The notes under the pieces are model-generated. The model was not told the origin of the DNA, made no database searches, and was given only the letters and a program-made list of their open reading frames with translations. Both the position numbers and the translations under genes were made by a program. From Allolobophora icterica (taxonomy: Eukaryota; Annelida; Clitellata; Crassiclitellata; Lumbricidae): a DNA stretch of 64,000 bases. This document shows, one piece after another, positions 1-25,105 of the stretch. The stretch lies in the NCBI GenBank assembly GCA_963556255.1, contig OY744615.1:21196196-21260195 (forward strand). The letters run 5' to 3'. Each line of letters begins with the position of its first letter. The stretch's first letter is position 1.

Positions 1-628
1 TTCATGTTTACTGACAAGCTTACTGACAAACCGCAGTGAGTTACATTGAAACATTCAAACATGATGGCACAAATATCAAGATTTTATTGAACAAGCGTCT
101 TGGCAGCCTGTTAGTCGCCTGCTCATTTTACATCTGCCCCCTGGGGAGTGGAAGGCTGATTATTACCACTCATCTTTCCACCCTCCCCAATGTGGTGATA
201 ATGGTGCCATAGGTGCAAAGTGGTAGTGTAATCGTTGACGCAATAAACGGTTTGTAATTAATTACCAAATAGCAAACAGCGCACTGCTCTTGGAATCGCG
301 TTTCAGCTGTCGGGTGTAAAACGAAGGCCAGAGTGCACATATATAAAATCTAAACTTACCTGACTGGATGCGTTTTTGCCCCTCAAGGTCTACATCAAGG
401 CGCCGCGAAACTAGGTCCGCAGCGGCGGCGGCGGCGAAGGCCCTGCAGTTTCGTTCTGGTCGGAGAGCCAAGTGTTATAGGCTGACTCTCAGAAATGGCT
501 TCGTTTATACGATACTCAATTGGTTCGCTGGAGCCAACCGACGGACCGACTCTGCTTTTCAGACGAGCTACGCAGCCGGCGTTATGATTAGGAGGGTCCG
601 GGCGTGTTCGTCCGCTCGCCGGATGTCA

Positions 629-739
629 GCTTATTTATAGGCGCGAGCTGCGTATCGTAACCAGCGATTGCCGGGTTCGCGTTGGACTCCTGTAAAAGAG
701 TATTGGGAGTGGTTATACGCGATCAACCTTCGTCGAGCG
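629..739 (+). promoter_or_regulatory. Possible TATA promoter and untranslated first exon
   Basis: CTTATTTATAGG (629-640) resembles a TATA box; about 100 bp later GAGCG|GTAAGTA (739/740) is a strong donor. It lies in a CpG-rich island (370-760). It could start the NLK transcript 7 kb away; nothing in the sequence proves it. Confidence 0.3.
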
Positions 740-1224
740 GTAAGTACTATGTCCAGATTATTTAGGGTTTCGGTCTAGATAGTGAAGAGAAACTATATAG
801 TGCACGGTCATTACTGTCTATAATGATCGGGTTCGTCTAAGAGCCATCGTGCAGCGCTAGTGTGTGCTTGTTGTGGACATCACTTTTACGAGCATTGGAT
901 GCAGACCAGCGGAAGCAGAGGTCGATTGCTAGATGTCGCTGTTATGCTGTGGATGAGAGTATTATGGTCAGCAATCTTGTCGCCGGCCACATTGGTCGTT
1001 GATCAGAAGTTGAGTATCGAGCTTCCGGTTCAGATGCTGCTATGCGTAAGTCTGTGATCCGTATTTAGGTGGGCGAATGGACGAAGCGGGCATCGGAGCC
1101 TGTAATCCAACAGCCAGGGCTTGCGTTTGAAGCGCGACCAGCTTAAGAGCATCTCCAATGCTGCGGAGTAGGGCGCAGAATATAGGTGCGTCCCTGAATA
1201 CTGTACAAACAGAATGATGGGGAT

Positions 1225-1588
1225 ATTGAGAAAGAAAGAGTCAGAAGAGAAGAGAAAGAGAGAAAGAAAGAAAGAAGAAAAGAAGAAGAAAAAAGAAGAA
1301 GAAGATGAAGAAGAAGAAGAAGATGATGAAGAAGAAGAAGAAGAAGAAGAAGAAGAAGAAGAAGAAGAAGAAGAAGAAGAAGAAGAAGAAGAAGAAAAAG
1401 AAGAAGAAGAAGAAGAAGAAGAAGAAGAAAAAGAAGAAAAAGAAGAAGAAGAAGAAGAAGAAGAAGAAAAAGAAAAAGAAGAACAAGAACAAGAAGAACA
1501 AGAACAAGAAGAACAAGAAGAACAAGAAGAACAAGAACAAGAAGAACAAGAAGAACAAGAACAAGAAGAACAAGAAGAGGAGGAGGAT
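1225..1588. repeat. (GAA)n purine array
   Basis: Mostly GAA with AAGAAC variants toward the right; a 360-bp polypurine strand. Open frames across it are repeat artefacts. Confidence 0.95.
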
Positions 1589-1599
1589 GAGTAGATAAT

Positions 1600-2480
1600 G
1601 AGAAAAGGAGCCTTAAAGGTACACGTGCCAGCGCCAGCATTACGAAATGTTTGATCAAAGATGAAGGGAACAAAAAGGTCTACAAAGACGGGCTGTCTAT
1701 CTTTAAGTCTGCCTAAGTGTCTGTCTCTTTGTCAGTTTAAGCCATTCTGTGTGGCGTTTGTTAAAACCTCTCTTCCTCTGTGTATGCCTCAACTGCAAAT
1801 GATTCTAACTCCATTTATACTTAATAATCCCATCGCAATTCAATCCTATCCTATATCCCGTACTGCATAACAATATGTTAATGTAATATACACAATGTCA
1901 TGTACGCACATCTCGAATATTAGAGAACATAATTATATACAAAGCTTAGGCCTATACACAACACAAGAAGCTCATACGCGTCGCCTAATCTTGCATAAGA
2001 TTAATATCTTACTTGTATAAGATTAAGATAATACTTGTATAAGATTAATCTAGGCGTATACTGCGTGTATTTCTGTTGCCTGAGATGAGCTGCAGGCAAG
2101 GAGTTCTGATGTGGCGTGGAGGCGCATGCACGTCATCGATCAAATAGCGTCATAATATCCCTATAGCCAGCAGCATACCCTCTGATCACCGCATAAACAG
2201 GGAGTGGTATACAGCCTTCGAGTGTTTATAGCTGTCTGCACAGTCATTCAAGATGTCGGCGATTCTGAAGGGCTGTCGATGGAAACTGCGGGGGCGGGAT
2301 AAACGTTTGACCTAGAATATTCTAGGGCCAATGCCGACAAGAACGATGCAGTCAATATTTAGTGGTGACAGACTTCAACTGCCGAGGCTGAGAAGAAAGA
2401 GTTGATAATGGTCTACCAGTGTTTATTAAATTAGCATAAACTTGTCTTTCTTACTCTCAAGTCTCAACCCTATATGCAGG
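1600..2480. other. No gene seen
   Basis: Only a short tandem motif TTGTATAAGATTAA (three copies, 1993-2052) stands out. Confidence 0.5.
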
Positions 2481-2484
2481 CCTA

Positions 2485-2910
2485 TGTGTGTATGTATGTA
2501 TGTATGTATGTATGTATGTATGTATGTATGTATGTATGTATGTATGTATGTATGTATGTATGTATGTATGTATGTATGTATGTATGTATGTATGTATGTA
2601 TGTATGTATGTATGTATGTATGTATGTATGTATGTATGTATGTATGTATGTATGTATGTATGTATATATGTATGTGTGTATGTATGTATGTATCTATGTA
2701 TGATGTATGTGTGTATGTAATACTATGTATGTATGTATGTATCTGTGTGTATGTATGTATGTGTGTATGTATGTATGTATCTATGTATGATGTATGTGTG
2801 TATGTAATACTATGTATGTATGTATGTATGTATCTGTGTGTATGTAAGTATATATGTATGTACATATATATGTGTGTATGTATGTACGTATGTATGCATA
2901 TGTGTGTATG
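2485..2910. repeat. (TGTA)n array
   Basis: Pure TGTA to about 2665, then an imperfect part in which an 87-bp block ending TACTATGTATGTA is duplicated. Confidence 0.95.
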
Positions 2911-3912
2911 TGATCGCCTATATTAATTATTATCAACTTTCGTACTCTCCCTCCTTCCCTCGCTCCCTCCCTTCTGTCACCCTGCTTCTGTACTTCTGTC
3001 TGCCTTCATGCCTCTGTGCTCCTCTACCTCCATTCCTCTATGTCTGTCTCTTTTTCTGTCTGTCTGTCTCCCTGTCGTGTGCGTGCGTAGGTATACGTGC
3101 TTCCAAAAGCCCTTAAAGCGTCATCTATAAAATAGGTAAAATCCATTACTAGGGTACAATGATTATTGGTTGACTTGCTACCTTGAGACTCTTGAAGACC
3201 TAACCGTTGAGGAAAGGAAGCAGGCTACGGATGGCCTGAACAGTTTTATAGCCTTAGAACTTACGTTAATTATGCATATCGGCCGACTAGAAAAGACATT
3301 AATCAATTGGTTATTATAATAATTATGTATCCGGTCAGATCGATTGGTGGTAGCAGTTCGCATAAATTCTGCATTGGATAGACTGATGCTGCGTATTGAT
3401 AAACATGAACCCCGTCAGACTGGACTAAGCGACGATTCAAATTTATTGTTCCGAGCTCTCGGAGTGGCAAATTACCGAGCGACACGCTCAACAGTCTCTG
3501 CCTCGTCTACGTTTTTCGCTGTTTACCTTTCTCTCGATGGGACTCGTAAATGGCGGCGAAGCGATGCACACGCGACAACGATTGAATCTCTGGAGAAATT
3601 AATCCGCTATACGATATCTGTGTTTTAATACACTTCCGCCTCAAGGTCTCGCTGAATTCGCGGAACAGAGTTTAACGCACCGGGCGAAGTAAGCAGGCCT
3701 GCCGACAGAAATTCCGGGCCCCTAGGCAGAGCAGTCACGGGCCTCAAAACTATCTTTAGGCTTTTTGAGAGAAAAAAATTTCGTTGTTTCTCATAAGGCC
3801 TAAAGATAGTTTAGCTTCCATGCAAAGTGATGATCCAGAAATAGTCTAAGCCTAATAATTTCCAGATTTAGCATTCGCCTATAGTAATTTCCAGATTACA
3901 GCCTACTACACC

Positions 3913-4087
3913 CAGGGGCGTAACTTTGGTCTAAAAAGTGGGGGGCCAATTTCTTTCCACTTTCGTTTTACACATGAACACCATCTCTGGGAAGGCACAA
4001 TAATAAAATATTGATTGACATTGCTTAAAAAGTCCAAAAAGTGGAAGGTACGGGTACCCCTCGTACCCCCCACAAATTACGTCTATG
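3913..4087. mobile_element. hAT-type MITE, CAGRGGCGTAAC family, copy A
   Basis: Starts CAGGGGCGTAACTTTGG, ends AATTACGTCTATG, with 8-bp duplications ACTACACC at 3905-3912 and 4088-4095. Same family as 29165-29358 and 54563-54765. Confidence 0.85.
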
Positions 4088-4289
4088 ACTACACCTAGTA
4101 ATTTCAAGGATAATACCTGTGAGATCTATAGCAATAGCGCTGATGCTAACAAACGAGCTACAATCACAAGGAAAGAGCCTATAACGATTAAACGATAAGA
4201 GCGAAACAATATGATATTAGTTTAATCAATGTTAAAAGACAATTTGTTAACTCTGAACAATTCAGAGACTGGTTTTAATTCACAGTTTA

Positions 4290-5035
4290 CCTAAATTAGG
4301 TAGAACCTCCGCAGGATAGGCAAAAATGCCAGTGTCATCAGCCAATGCATTATGCTTCAAGTATTACGTAATGTCATTGATATAATTAAGAAACACAATG
4401 GACCCAATATTGAGTCTTGCGGAATTTTATATTTAATGGTCCTTAGCCGAAAATTTGCACTTTAAGCAGCGCTAAAATGTCTTCTGTTGCATTGATAGCT
4501 AAAGAACCACTCGAGGCTAGTCAAGCATGTATATGCCATAATGTTGTAACTTACTTATTAAAATCGTGTGGTCAGTCACACTGAATGCTTTTCAATAAGT
4601 TACAGAAAATCCCTATTTCATTATAGGAAATAGGTTTATATCCATCGCCTTGGAAATTTTGCTCTTCGTTTCTCTCACCGCCATAGAGGTGGAATGGTCA
4701 CAACGAAACCCAACGTAGTTTGATGTTAAGAGGTTCTTAGATGCCCTATAATAGGTTAATCGTTATCAGTATTTTTGGTAAATATTTGAGAAGTAGGGCA
4801 GAACAGAGATAGACCTAGAATTATTATATCTAGGGCCTATTTTGTCACCAGATTTGAAAGTAATAAGTTACCTTGGCATATTTAGTTCAACTGGTGCTTT
4901 TCCTGCGCGAATGGAGGAGTTTATAACATTGGCAAACGGGGCTACAGTATACGCGAGCCTCAATAGCTATTTGTGGACTGATTTCATCAACGCCACTGCT
5001 ATTAATTTCTGCTTTTAATTTACGATGGTGTAGCT
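4290..5035 (-). pseudogene. Decayed LINE reverse transcriptase (CR1/L2-like)
   Basis: The minus strand, read across several frames and stops, gives words of a non-LTR RT: DTVNHSILLNKLQHYGI (about 4545-4600), a GSILGP-like motif near 4400-4430, YINDI, and ALADDTGIFAYP (about 4325-4360), whose ADD is the catalytic motif. Too many breaks to be active. Confidence 0.7.
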
Positions 5036-5039
5036 AAAA

Positions 5040-5174
5040 CAATTCCAGCATTACAATTATCAAGTCGATTCAAGTGCGATAGGCCTAGATCTTACCAAAC
5101 GCAGTGAGGTTTACCCGCTTCGTCCGTTCGCTCTCTGGTGCCACTGGTGGATCTGGCACCGCGCTAGATGCATT

Positions 5175-5207
<33 letters not shown>

Positions 5208-6280
5208 AAGCAACGAACAAGGCGGATTGCGCTGCAGGAGCAGTCGAGCAGCAAACAAGAGTTGCTTATGGAATCGTTCATTTAGGGCTGAAACAAAAAC
5301 ACCAAAGATTCACATTGCTCCTGTTCGGGATTCATGGTCTACAAGCCTCCAGTACATTTGAATAGATTTCGCTGGGTGTATGAGCGTATAGGCCTATAGG
5401 TATCTAACGCGATGTTGTAGTTGTTGTTGTTGATGATGGTGATTATGACGACGACGACGGCGATGATTATATACATCATCAGAGTCGTCGTATTCGTCGT
5501 TGCCAACTATTGTAAGTGCTAGCATGGAAACAATAGGTTTAATTAACTGATATCGATAAATAATATTGATGAAGTATATAATTTTGGTTACATTGAAGCC
5601 CCAATTGTGCTCATTGGTACTTCCTTTCTACAAACATGTTCTTATGTAACAGAAAAATGAATTATGAAGAAAGTCAGCATGAAAGCTTTTCTCCACATAG
5701 CGTAAACGACTCTGTGTTGTTAGATCAGAAACTGGATATAGAAAATCAATAAACGGACCCAGGATGTGACGTTAGATGGAACTACGAGATATTGAAGCCT
5801 GCCTGCATAGAATGTGGCAGTAAAACATGCTAGTCCGCCTCTGAATCTGTCACTGTCGTTTGAGTTCATAACAAATGGTTCACGTGCGAAGAGTAGGCCT
5901 TGCAGTTTCATATTTTACCCAGAGGACCCATCCCGTAATCAATCAGGCTTTGTGCGCCCATTCTGCCCGATTAGATCCAATTCAGTTTAGTGCGGTTCGG
6001 TTCAAATCATCTAACGCAGTACGCTTCATTTGATAAAGCCAGTTCAGATTAGTTCGGTTCATTTCAGTTCGGCTCAGATCAGTTAGATTCTGTTCAATTC
6101 AGGTTGGTCATTTTGTTCGAATTCATATCAGTTCTGTCAATCAACGCAGCTGACGTGCTCTGCCAATCCCGTGTAAATCTGCTTCTGATGAAGTCTTCTC
6201 CGTCCTTCCGAGCAATTGACGCATCGCGTTGCCAGTGGCAACCAGCAGGTGCGCTCCATATAAAATATATCGGAGGTGTG
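5040..6280. other. No gene seen; short CTG run and GTTCAG-type repeats
   Basis: Nine CTG units at 5178-5206 and a degenerate AGTTCGGTTCA repeat at 5975-6110. The Ala-rich frame at 5104-5361 has no family resemblance and is not called. Confidence 0.5.
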
Positions 6281-6281
6281 G

Positions 6282-6322
<41 letters not shown>

Positions 6323-6397
6323 CTGTGTGTGTGTCTGTGTGTCTGTGTGTGTGTGTGTTTGTATGTGCTTGTGTGTGTGTGTGTATGTGTGTGTGTT
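6281..6397. repeat. (TA)n(TG)n array
   Basis: TA dinucleotides then interrupted TG dinucleotides. Confidence 0.9.
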
Positions 6398-6889
6398 TCA
6401 CGCATCCCTTGCCTCATATTTGTATGTAATATTGTGTATGTATATATAAAACTATGTAGAATATTATGTATTGTATATGTATATGTATATATAGCGGTTT
6501 CTTCTGAGAAAAGGAAAGGATACAAGTTTACAGCAAATAAAACCGAGTTTTTTTCTGCACATGCATCACTTACATCGGTTCAGAAACACAACTGCGCAGA
6601 AACTAGGCCTACAGACGAGGTGCGTCTTGATGTTGGCGAAATTGAGCCACGCATACATGCAGACATACACAAAAGTACATAGACAGATCGAAGCAGATAC
6701 AAAGATACAAAGATAGAAAAGATACACAGAGTGACAAACTTTTCTACCGAAAGGTATGTTATTATTATTCTCAATCCAAACATTATTGTTTCGGAATGTG
6801 GGCCTGCGTATCTGGGTATGTGTATGTATATAACATGAATGTATATCCTAAACGTTCATTTGCTATCTGCTTTCGGAGGGAAGGTGGTC

Positions 6890-7074
6890 GTCCATCAACG
6901 CCAAGAATACTCGCATAAACGCTGCAGGACTCTGCCGGAGTAAGACTGAACCTCTGAGCAGCTCAGTTCAAGACTCACTCTGCGGGGATTCTTCTCATCA
7001 CTCGCGAGTCCATCCCAAGACTGTACAACTTAGCCAGCTTCAACTGGTGGCTGTGTATTGGACTATACAATCTG
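6890..7074 (+). other. Possible untranslated NLK exon
   Basis: GC-richer stretch ending in the strong donor TCTG|GTAAGTAT at 7074/7075, 1 kb before the acceptor at 8092 that precedes the NLK ATG. No reading frame. The MITE at 7711 would lie in this intron. Confidence 0.35.
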
Positions 7075-7380
7075 GTAAGTATACTATACACGCAGGCATT
7101 TTTTATGTATCATTCTATGTATTCAACTTACGCCTGTTCAACTTGTGGTCTTGGATTTGACTGTACATCGTGGTACGTATGTATACACGCGCGTGAACAC
7201 TTCTATTTTTGCTATTTCAAGTATATAACATATGCCAACGAGTTGTACGCTTAGAATAGAAAATCTGGTACGCAAAAATGTGCATGCGTTAAAGCGTTTC
7301 TATTTGCTATTCTAAGTGCACATTTCGGCCAGTTCAATTGATGGTTGTACTAACTTGACTGTACAAATTGCATGGTGTGT
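6995..7380. repeat. Three diverged copies of a TTCAACTGGTGG...TGTACAA block
   Basis: The block from AGCCAGCTTCAACTGGTGG to ACTATACAATCTGG (7031-7075) recurs at about 7133-7174 and 7330-7374 with the same word order and about 25% change. Confidence 0.55.
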
Positions 7381-7710
7381 AGGCTTACATGAATACTTAG
7401 CACAAGGTGATTTGTAGAACACAAGTATATACACGTCGATATGTATACACTAGTGTTCTACATGCAGGCTATATACGAAGCACAAATGGTGTTTTGTATG
7501 ACATGAGTGTATGACTGTATGTGTACACGCCGATATGTATGTTGTGTGTGTGCGTGTGTGTGCATTCCAGTGTTTTTGTGAAGTTGTTCGGAAGCCAATG
7601 TCTGTGCACTTGAAGTAAGCGCTTCCTGGCGTACGATTAGGAGCAACGGCCTCGCATTCTTATCTAAATGATTCTGAATTGCCAATGCTGAGTCTTTTTC
7701 ACCTTCACGG

Positions 7711-7888
7711 CAGTGGTGTAGTCCTAAAAAATGAAGTGGGAGAACGCCTAAAAAATGAAGTGGGGGAACGCCTGGAAATTGAAGTAGCAACTGTAGCAAA
7801 AAGTGCAATCTTGCAAGAATTTTGCATAGTGTGAGGAAAAAAGTGGGGGAACGGCGCTCCCCCGCGTTCCCGCCCCACTACACCACTG
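7711..7888. mobile_element. hAT-type MITE, 178 bp
   Basis: Ends CAGTGGTGTAGT / ACTACACCACTG, identical to the hAT element at 21808; perfect duplications CTTCACGG at 7703-7710 and 7889-7896. A 24-bp unit starting CCTAAAAAATGAAGTGGG is tandemly repeated near its left end. It sits 216 bp upstream of the NLK start codon. Confidence 0.9.
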
Positions 7889-8103
7889 CTTCACGGGCAT
7901 TGAACGAACTATAATTAGGATGATACCGATGACGGTAAAGACTATAGTGTGCACTATTCATTAATTTAATCAGTATTATTATCATAATTATTATTGTTAT
8001 AAATTTCGTGGTTTGTTGGTGTGTGTACACGAATATATATGCAAGAATTTTATTATATTAAGTTCGAAAAAGATTTTGTGATATATTAACAGATTCGCAA
8101 ACC

Positions 8104-20345
<12,242 letters not shown>

Positions 20346-20699
20346 TCGTAATAGGCAAATATTACTCAGATAATTTACTGGTATACACTAGACCCCTACT
20401 GGAGGGCTAGCTCCCGTCGACACTCAGTGTCCTCTCTTGATAGTAGACGCGTTTTCGAAGTTCCTGGACTATGTAGCGTCAAAAGATGAGGACCGACAAC
20501 ATGCAGGCGAGGATGCTAGCAACACACACGAACCCCAGTACCAAGCAATCCCTCCCAGCTGGTAGAAGACGTTGCACCCCGATATATCCCTCAGCCACCG
20601 GGTATGGAGGCTAGTTACGCCTATCAAGCGTACCTGTCTACGCTAGAGAAACATTCTTCCATACTGGTCACGTGCGCAGACGCACCTGAAAGAGATACA

Positions 20700-21045
20700 G
20701 GAGAGACAGTCAGACAGACACACAGACAGACAGACAGACAGAAAGACAGACAGAGGCTTTCGAGAGTTCTGTTTGAACAATCTTCCACAAAAAATTCGTA
20801 GGCATACCTGTTTACCTTATGTCTCACCTGTTGAGATCAGTTTGATAGCCGTATATACAGGCAGCGCTTCTGATCCGGTTTTGAAGACCAGTATAAGAAC
20901 TCTGACACACACATACGCTGCTTACAGAGAAAGACAGAAATAGACAGACAGAGAGAAAGACAGAGACAGAGACAAACAGAGACAGAGAGAGACACAGAGA
21001 GACACACACAGACAGAGACTGAGACAGAGAGTGAGAGGGATAGGG
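20700..21045. repeat. ACAG/GAGA-rich low-complexity tract
   Basis: (CAGA)n at 20712-20755 and mixed GACAGAGA at 20930-21045; open frames here are artefacts. Confidence 0.85.
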
Positions 21046-21479
21046 CTAGAACGGAAGAGTGAAGGTAAATAAGAGATGACACTTACGGATCTAAAAACCT
21101 AATGGAGAGAAATCAAGACGATTGAATATCGTGGATTCAGAATTAGATTAGGACCAGAGTACTGCTGTCTTTTTTGTCAGGTCAGCTGTGTCGTTGCGTG
21201 TGTGTGTGTTCGTTTGCTTGTGTGTGTGTGTGCTTGCGTGCGTGTGTGTTTTTTAACAATTGCAGCTGGTCCTAAATCTCAGCGCCTATTTCGTCACTCG
21301 GTTTTTTTAAGGCTGTACCTGGAAACAAGTACCTGGAAACAAGCCGAAGCTTCTTTCCATGGATTTTCCTTGAAAGAGTGGTAGAACGAAATGGTTTTAG
21401 ATGTCTACATATACATACATAACGTACTGGCATATATTATATGGGCCTATACAGGCACAGAGCCGCAAAGGTTCATCAG

Positions 21480-21705
21480 TCACTCTGTTTCACAGTAAAG
21501 CAGGGAGGCGACCTGACCGACGTCTCTTAGGAGCGTAGACTCGGACCCGACCTGGGCTGGTGAACCAAAGTCCTCCGTGCCCACCTTCACGTGGTGCGGA
21601 CCGTTAATACCCTTCCATTGGAAGGGGAACGAACGGGCACGGCAGGCAAAACCAGGGGAAGGCAATGGCAAACCACCCCTGTTAACATGCCAAGAAAATC
21701 GTCAT
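21480..21705 (+). repeat. RTE-like repeat fragment
   Basis: Contains GGGGAAGGCAATGGCAAACC, ACC and ACATGCCAAGAAAA, a word order I recall from RTE-type LINEs and their SINEs. Assignment by memory only. Confidence 0.4.
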
Positions 21706-21807
21706 GAGAATGTTTATCATGACTATCGCTAGAGCTCCAGGAGTTGACAGCACAAGGTGACAAGGTGATACAGGCACATAATATTATATGTGTGCTTATA
21801 GGGTATA

Positions 21808-23094
21808 CAGTGGTGTAGTCGAGGGTATACGGCGTATACCCACTGAAAATTATTAGCTAGCACCGTATACCCACTGGAATTTGGTGAATAACGCGAGTAT
21901 ACGCTTCAAATGTTTGCAAAAATGTGGGTATACGGCGCAGGTAGCCCCGTGTTTAAGTGCCTGCAACTTCGCTCAATGACTTTATCTCGTGCTCAGGTTA
22001 TGATATTACGCACAATACGTGTCCTGCAGTCATTCAAAGAAAGTCCTGGTGAGAAATTTGCCGAAGCACTAAAGGCTGGAGAACTGCTTATGTTGAATGA
22101 CGTTACTCTGATGGAAAACAGGAAAGCAAAGTCGATTCACGCCGGCTAGTTTCTACAAAGTCTATGTAACAACTTGAACGCACGGGTGAGCAACGATGCT
22201 GCTGCTGAATCTCAGTTCCTGCAGGACATAGACATTCTTGACCCAAGTAAATGGCCTCATAGTCCATCAATTCGGCATGGAGAAACCGAAGTACGACGTC
22301 TGTGCAGGAGGTGGAACATTGATACAGAGAAGACCATCAGAGGTATGAGAGAATATGTTGAAGACCCTTCTGTTGAGCCTGAAGATCTACGACCAATGGC
22401 ACTGTGTATCCGTAGCATACCATGCAGATCCACTGCTCCAGTGAATGTGAGAGGGCGTTCAGCGTGATGAATAACATTCAAACTGATGTCAGAAATTTTT
22501 TGCTTATTGCGACTGTGGGTAGCATAATGTTCATAAAAATCAATGGACCACCGCTAGCCCTGTTCGATTGTAAACCGTATGTGAAATCGTGCAAAAATAA
22601 ACCATCGTGGTGCCACAGATACACGTTCACGTCAATGCAAGGTACCAACATATGACAGCAATCTTCATGTACTATATGGAAAATATGTAATTCCAGTTCT
22701 ACGTTGTAGACTTGTACAGGGTTGGAACTTGGAAATAAGCTGTAGCTAACAGGTGTGCTATTCGACTGTACTATTCAATATTCTCTTTGGATTGATTGTT
22801 TTCAACATGTTCAACTGTTTAAAAATTCTTTCATGATGTCGTCAAGGTCTTGATATTTCTTAAGCTATTTCATTTGTGAGAAATACTTATTTTCAAATCC
22901 GTTTTCCATGCAAGAATTGATAACTAAATTCCTTAAAATAGTTTGTGGCCGGGGCTCTGCCCCGGACCCCGCTGGGGGAGCTTACGACGCTCCCCCACAC
23001 CCCCTAGTCGGATTTTCTTCGACGCTCCGCATCCAAGAACTCCAACACTACAATTTACAGTATACCAACTGCTAATTTTACCACTACACCACTG
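21808..23094 (+). mobile_element. hAT DNA transposon with decayed transposase
   Basis: Terminal inverted repeats CAGTGGTGTAGT / ACTACACCACTG with perfect 8-bp target duplications AGGGTATA at 21800-21807 and 23095-23102. The plus strand encodes the C-terminal half of a hAT transposase of the ZBED/KIAA1586-like sort: LDPSKWP, EVRRLCRRWNI, then (after a frame change) SECERAFSVMNNI and INGPPLALF. A TAG at 22147 and a frameshift near 22440 break it. The interior near 22950-23010 holds a G/C-rich stretch. The ends resemble MITEs at 7711 and 25632, which this family may have mobilised. Confidence 0.9.
21910..22655 (+). pseudogene. hAT transposase C-terminal pseudogene
   Basis: Three open segments: 21910-22149 (ending in TAG, same frame as the next), 22174-22467, and 22422-22655 in a second frame. 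Conserved dimerisation-region words (RRWNI, ECERAFSVMNNI, MFIKINGPPL) identify the family. The DNA-binding BED finger and the first catalytic Asp region are not seen, so it is truncated as well as broken. Confidence 0.8.
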
Positions 23095-23102
23095 AGGGTA
23101 TA

Positions 23103-24659
23103 CATACGTACTATAGGCCTACACGTGTGCATATATACTTCAATACGTGTATATATATATATACACGGATATATACCTAGGCCGTATATACCGACACGTG
23201 CCTGCAAACAAACATAGACCTACCATTAGCCTAGAGTGTACCAGATAACGCATTCCGGCTGTCGGCAATTACGAGTCGGTTGCTGTTGGGCCTGTTCCCT
23301 GCGAATGAAGTGTTTATGGCACAATTCCCAACTGCTACGTCCATTAATGGAGGTCGTATAGAGATAGTGGTCGTAGTCTCGACTACAACTCGTTAGGAAT
23401 ACCGAAACTGCAAGCAGCAGTCTCCATTGATTTTGAAACACAATAGGTTTATTGATGACTGCCGAGATTACCACGGCGATGAAGATGCTGCCGGCTGCAG
23501 TGGTTGCTCGTCTAAATGGCAAATACTTTTAAAGTATATGTTTCAGCACTGCATTATGACAGTTGTAAACATAATAGACCCTAAATACATTTTTTTTCGT
23601 AAGTACCAACTGCTGTGGTGCATTGCAGTGTCAATGGTCAGTGCGAGTGCCAAGAGTTAGATGACAGCATCTCAGATTTATAGACTATATCAACATATAT
23701 TATACATGCATATACCCTGTTAAGGTTACTAACGGATTAAATTATGTAGGCCTGTGTAGTGTGTATATAGGGCCTAGGCCTATTGCCTTTGTTTCTTGAC
23801 GATTGTTTAACGCCTTTTATGAAAGCTTCAAAAGCTCCAACAAATTCTGTGATTTGACCAGCTAATGCTCAAATTTCCAGTTCGTTTGTGCACAAGTGAG
23901 CCTAATATTTCATAAAATGGAATTCTTAAGAATATAGCATTGGATATGATCATGCCTGATCAATATTCGTTTAATTCTACAAATCCAGTTGACAATAACG
24001 CAACAGATGGGCAGAACAGGCTGAACCAAGAGGCCAGCACAGAGAATTGATCGTCATTGTAAGTATAGGAACCTGTTGCAAGGGCTAAGCGTCAGAAGCA
24101 CACTGCATGGGTCATACAAGAACCAAGTCTTACTCTACAGCAGCACAGACACAGGCTACACAAATGATGTAAATTCAGCTTTATCGTAATCGTAACCATA
24201 AACTTCAATTTTCTATAGCGCCACTTAAAATTGAAATGAGTTCTAATTTAAATGAATTGTTTTGCGCTATTGTATGTGTAAATGTATTGTCTTGCTGCTT
24301 CTGTCAACAGAGATCAACCTCAACGTCCACTCAAGAACTGAGAAGATAATTCATCGACCTACTGCTAAACGTTTTCATCTCCATAGGCCCTAATCGATGA
24401 AGGAGTGTTGACCGATTTATCTGTAATTCAGTCACCAGCGGGATTTAATTCAGTAGGATAATACCTCGAGATCAAACAGATCTATAATAGGCTATTTGGA
24501 GGTCCTGAATTTTTCGCGTAGGATCTGTATAGGAAACACCACGGATTATTTTGTAAGTCAAACTATGTTATTTTATATATCGAGGACTATTGTTAGTAGC
24601 CTAGGTCTAAATGTAACATTGTAGGAAGTAATAACTTTAATCTATAGAAGAATGTACCT
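23103..24659. other. No gene seen
   Basis: Unique-looking AT-rich sequence; short frames without recognisable domains. Confidence 0.5.
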
Positions 24660-25105
24660 CCACGTTCATGGTTGAACAACTACACTGGCTCCTCTCTCAG
24701 CCCGTATGCAATTCAGTATTCTCATTCTTACGCTCAAAGCTGAATTTGGTCTTGCCCCCGAAGGATATATGTGATTATATTCATAGCTGGTCTCTTTCTG
24801 CATTCTGCTGCCTTGCTTCGTTGTCTCCGTTCTTCTGACCGATTTGACCTTCTGGTTCCCCGTGTCAGGTCTTCAATGGCTCAATCTAGATCCTTTGCTT
24901 TCGTAGGTCTCTCCCTTTGGAACGGTCTTCTTTCCTCTGTCCACTGCTCTATTCTCTTGTGTAATTTTTCTTTCTCCTTCCCCCACCTCAAAACCTTCTT
25001 CTTCTCTTGGGGTCTTTCACACCGGGAGCGCCTCTGAATCGTATATGCCGCAAGAAGCGCTTTAGAAATGATCAAATACAATACAATACAATACAATACA
25101 ATACA
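24660..25105 (+). pseudogene. LINE 3' end: C-terminal coding remnant and (AATAC)n tail
   Basis: Contains the C-terminal LINE signature LHWL..., then RCLRSSDRFDLLVPRVRS and SFAFVGLSLWNGL (24771-25037), the usual end of L2/Rex-type ORF2, then CGGGAGCGCCTCTGAA...GCGCTTTAGAAAT and five AATAC units. 5' truncated. Confidence 0.75.

Noticed and set aside
1143..1673. Long open frames on both strands (poly-Leu, poly-Glu, poly-Lys)
   Set aside because: They are translations of the GAA microsatellite; all frames are open and no domain is seen.
5104..5361. Ala-rich 85-codon frame
   Set aside because: Contains a short CTG run and no family resemblance; no splice or codon support.
20584..20801. Final NLK exon beginning CCACCGGGTATGGAG
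   Set aside because: The QPPGME reading vaguely recalls the vertebrate NLK end but runs into CAGA repeats with no stop where expected.
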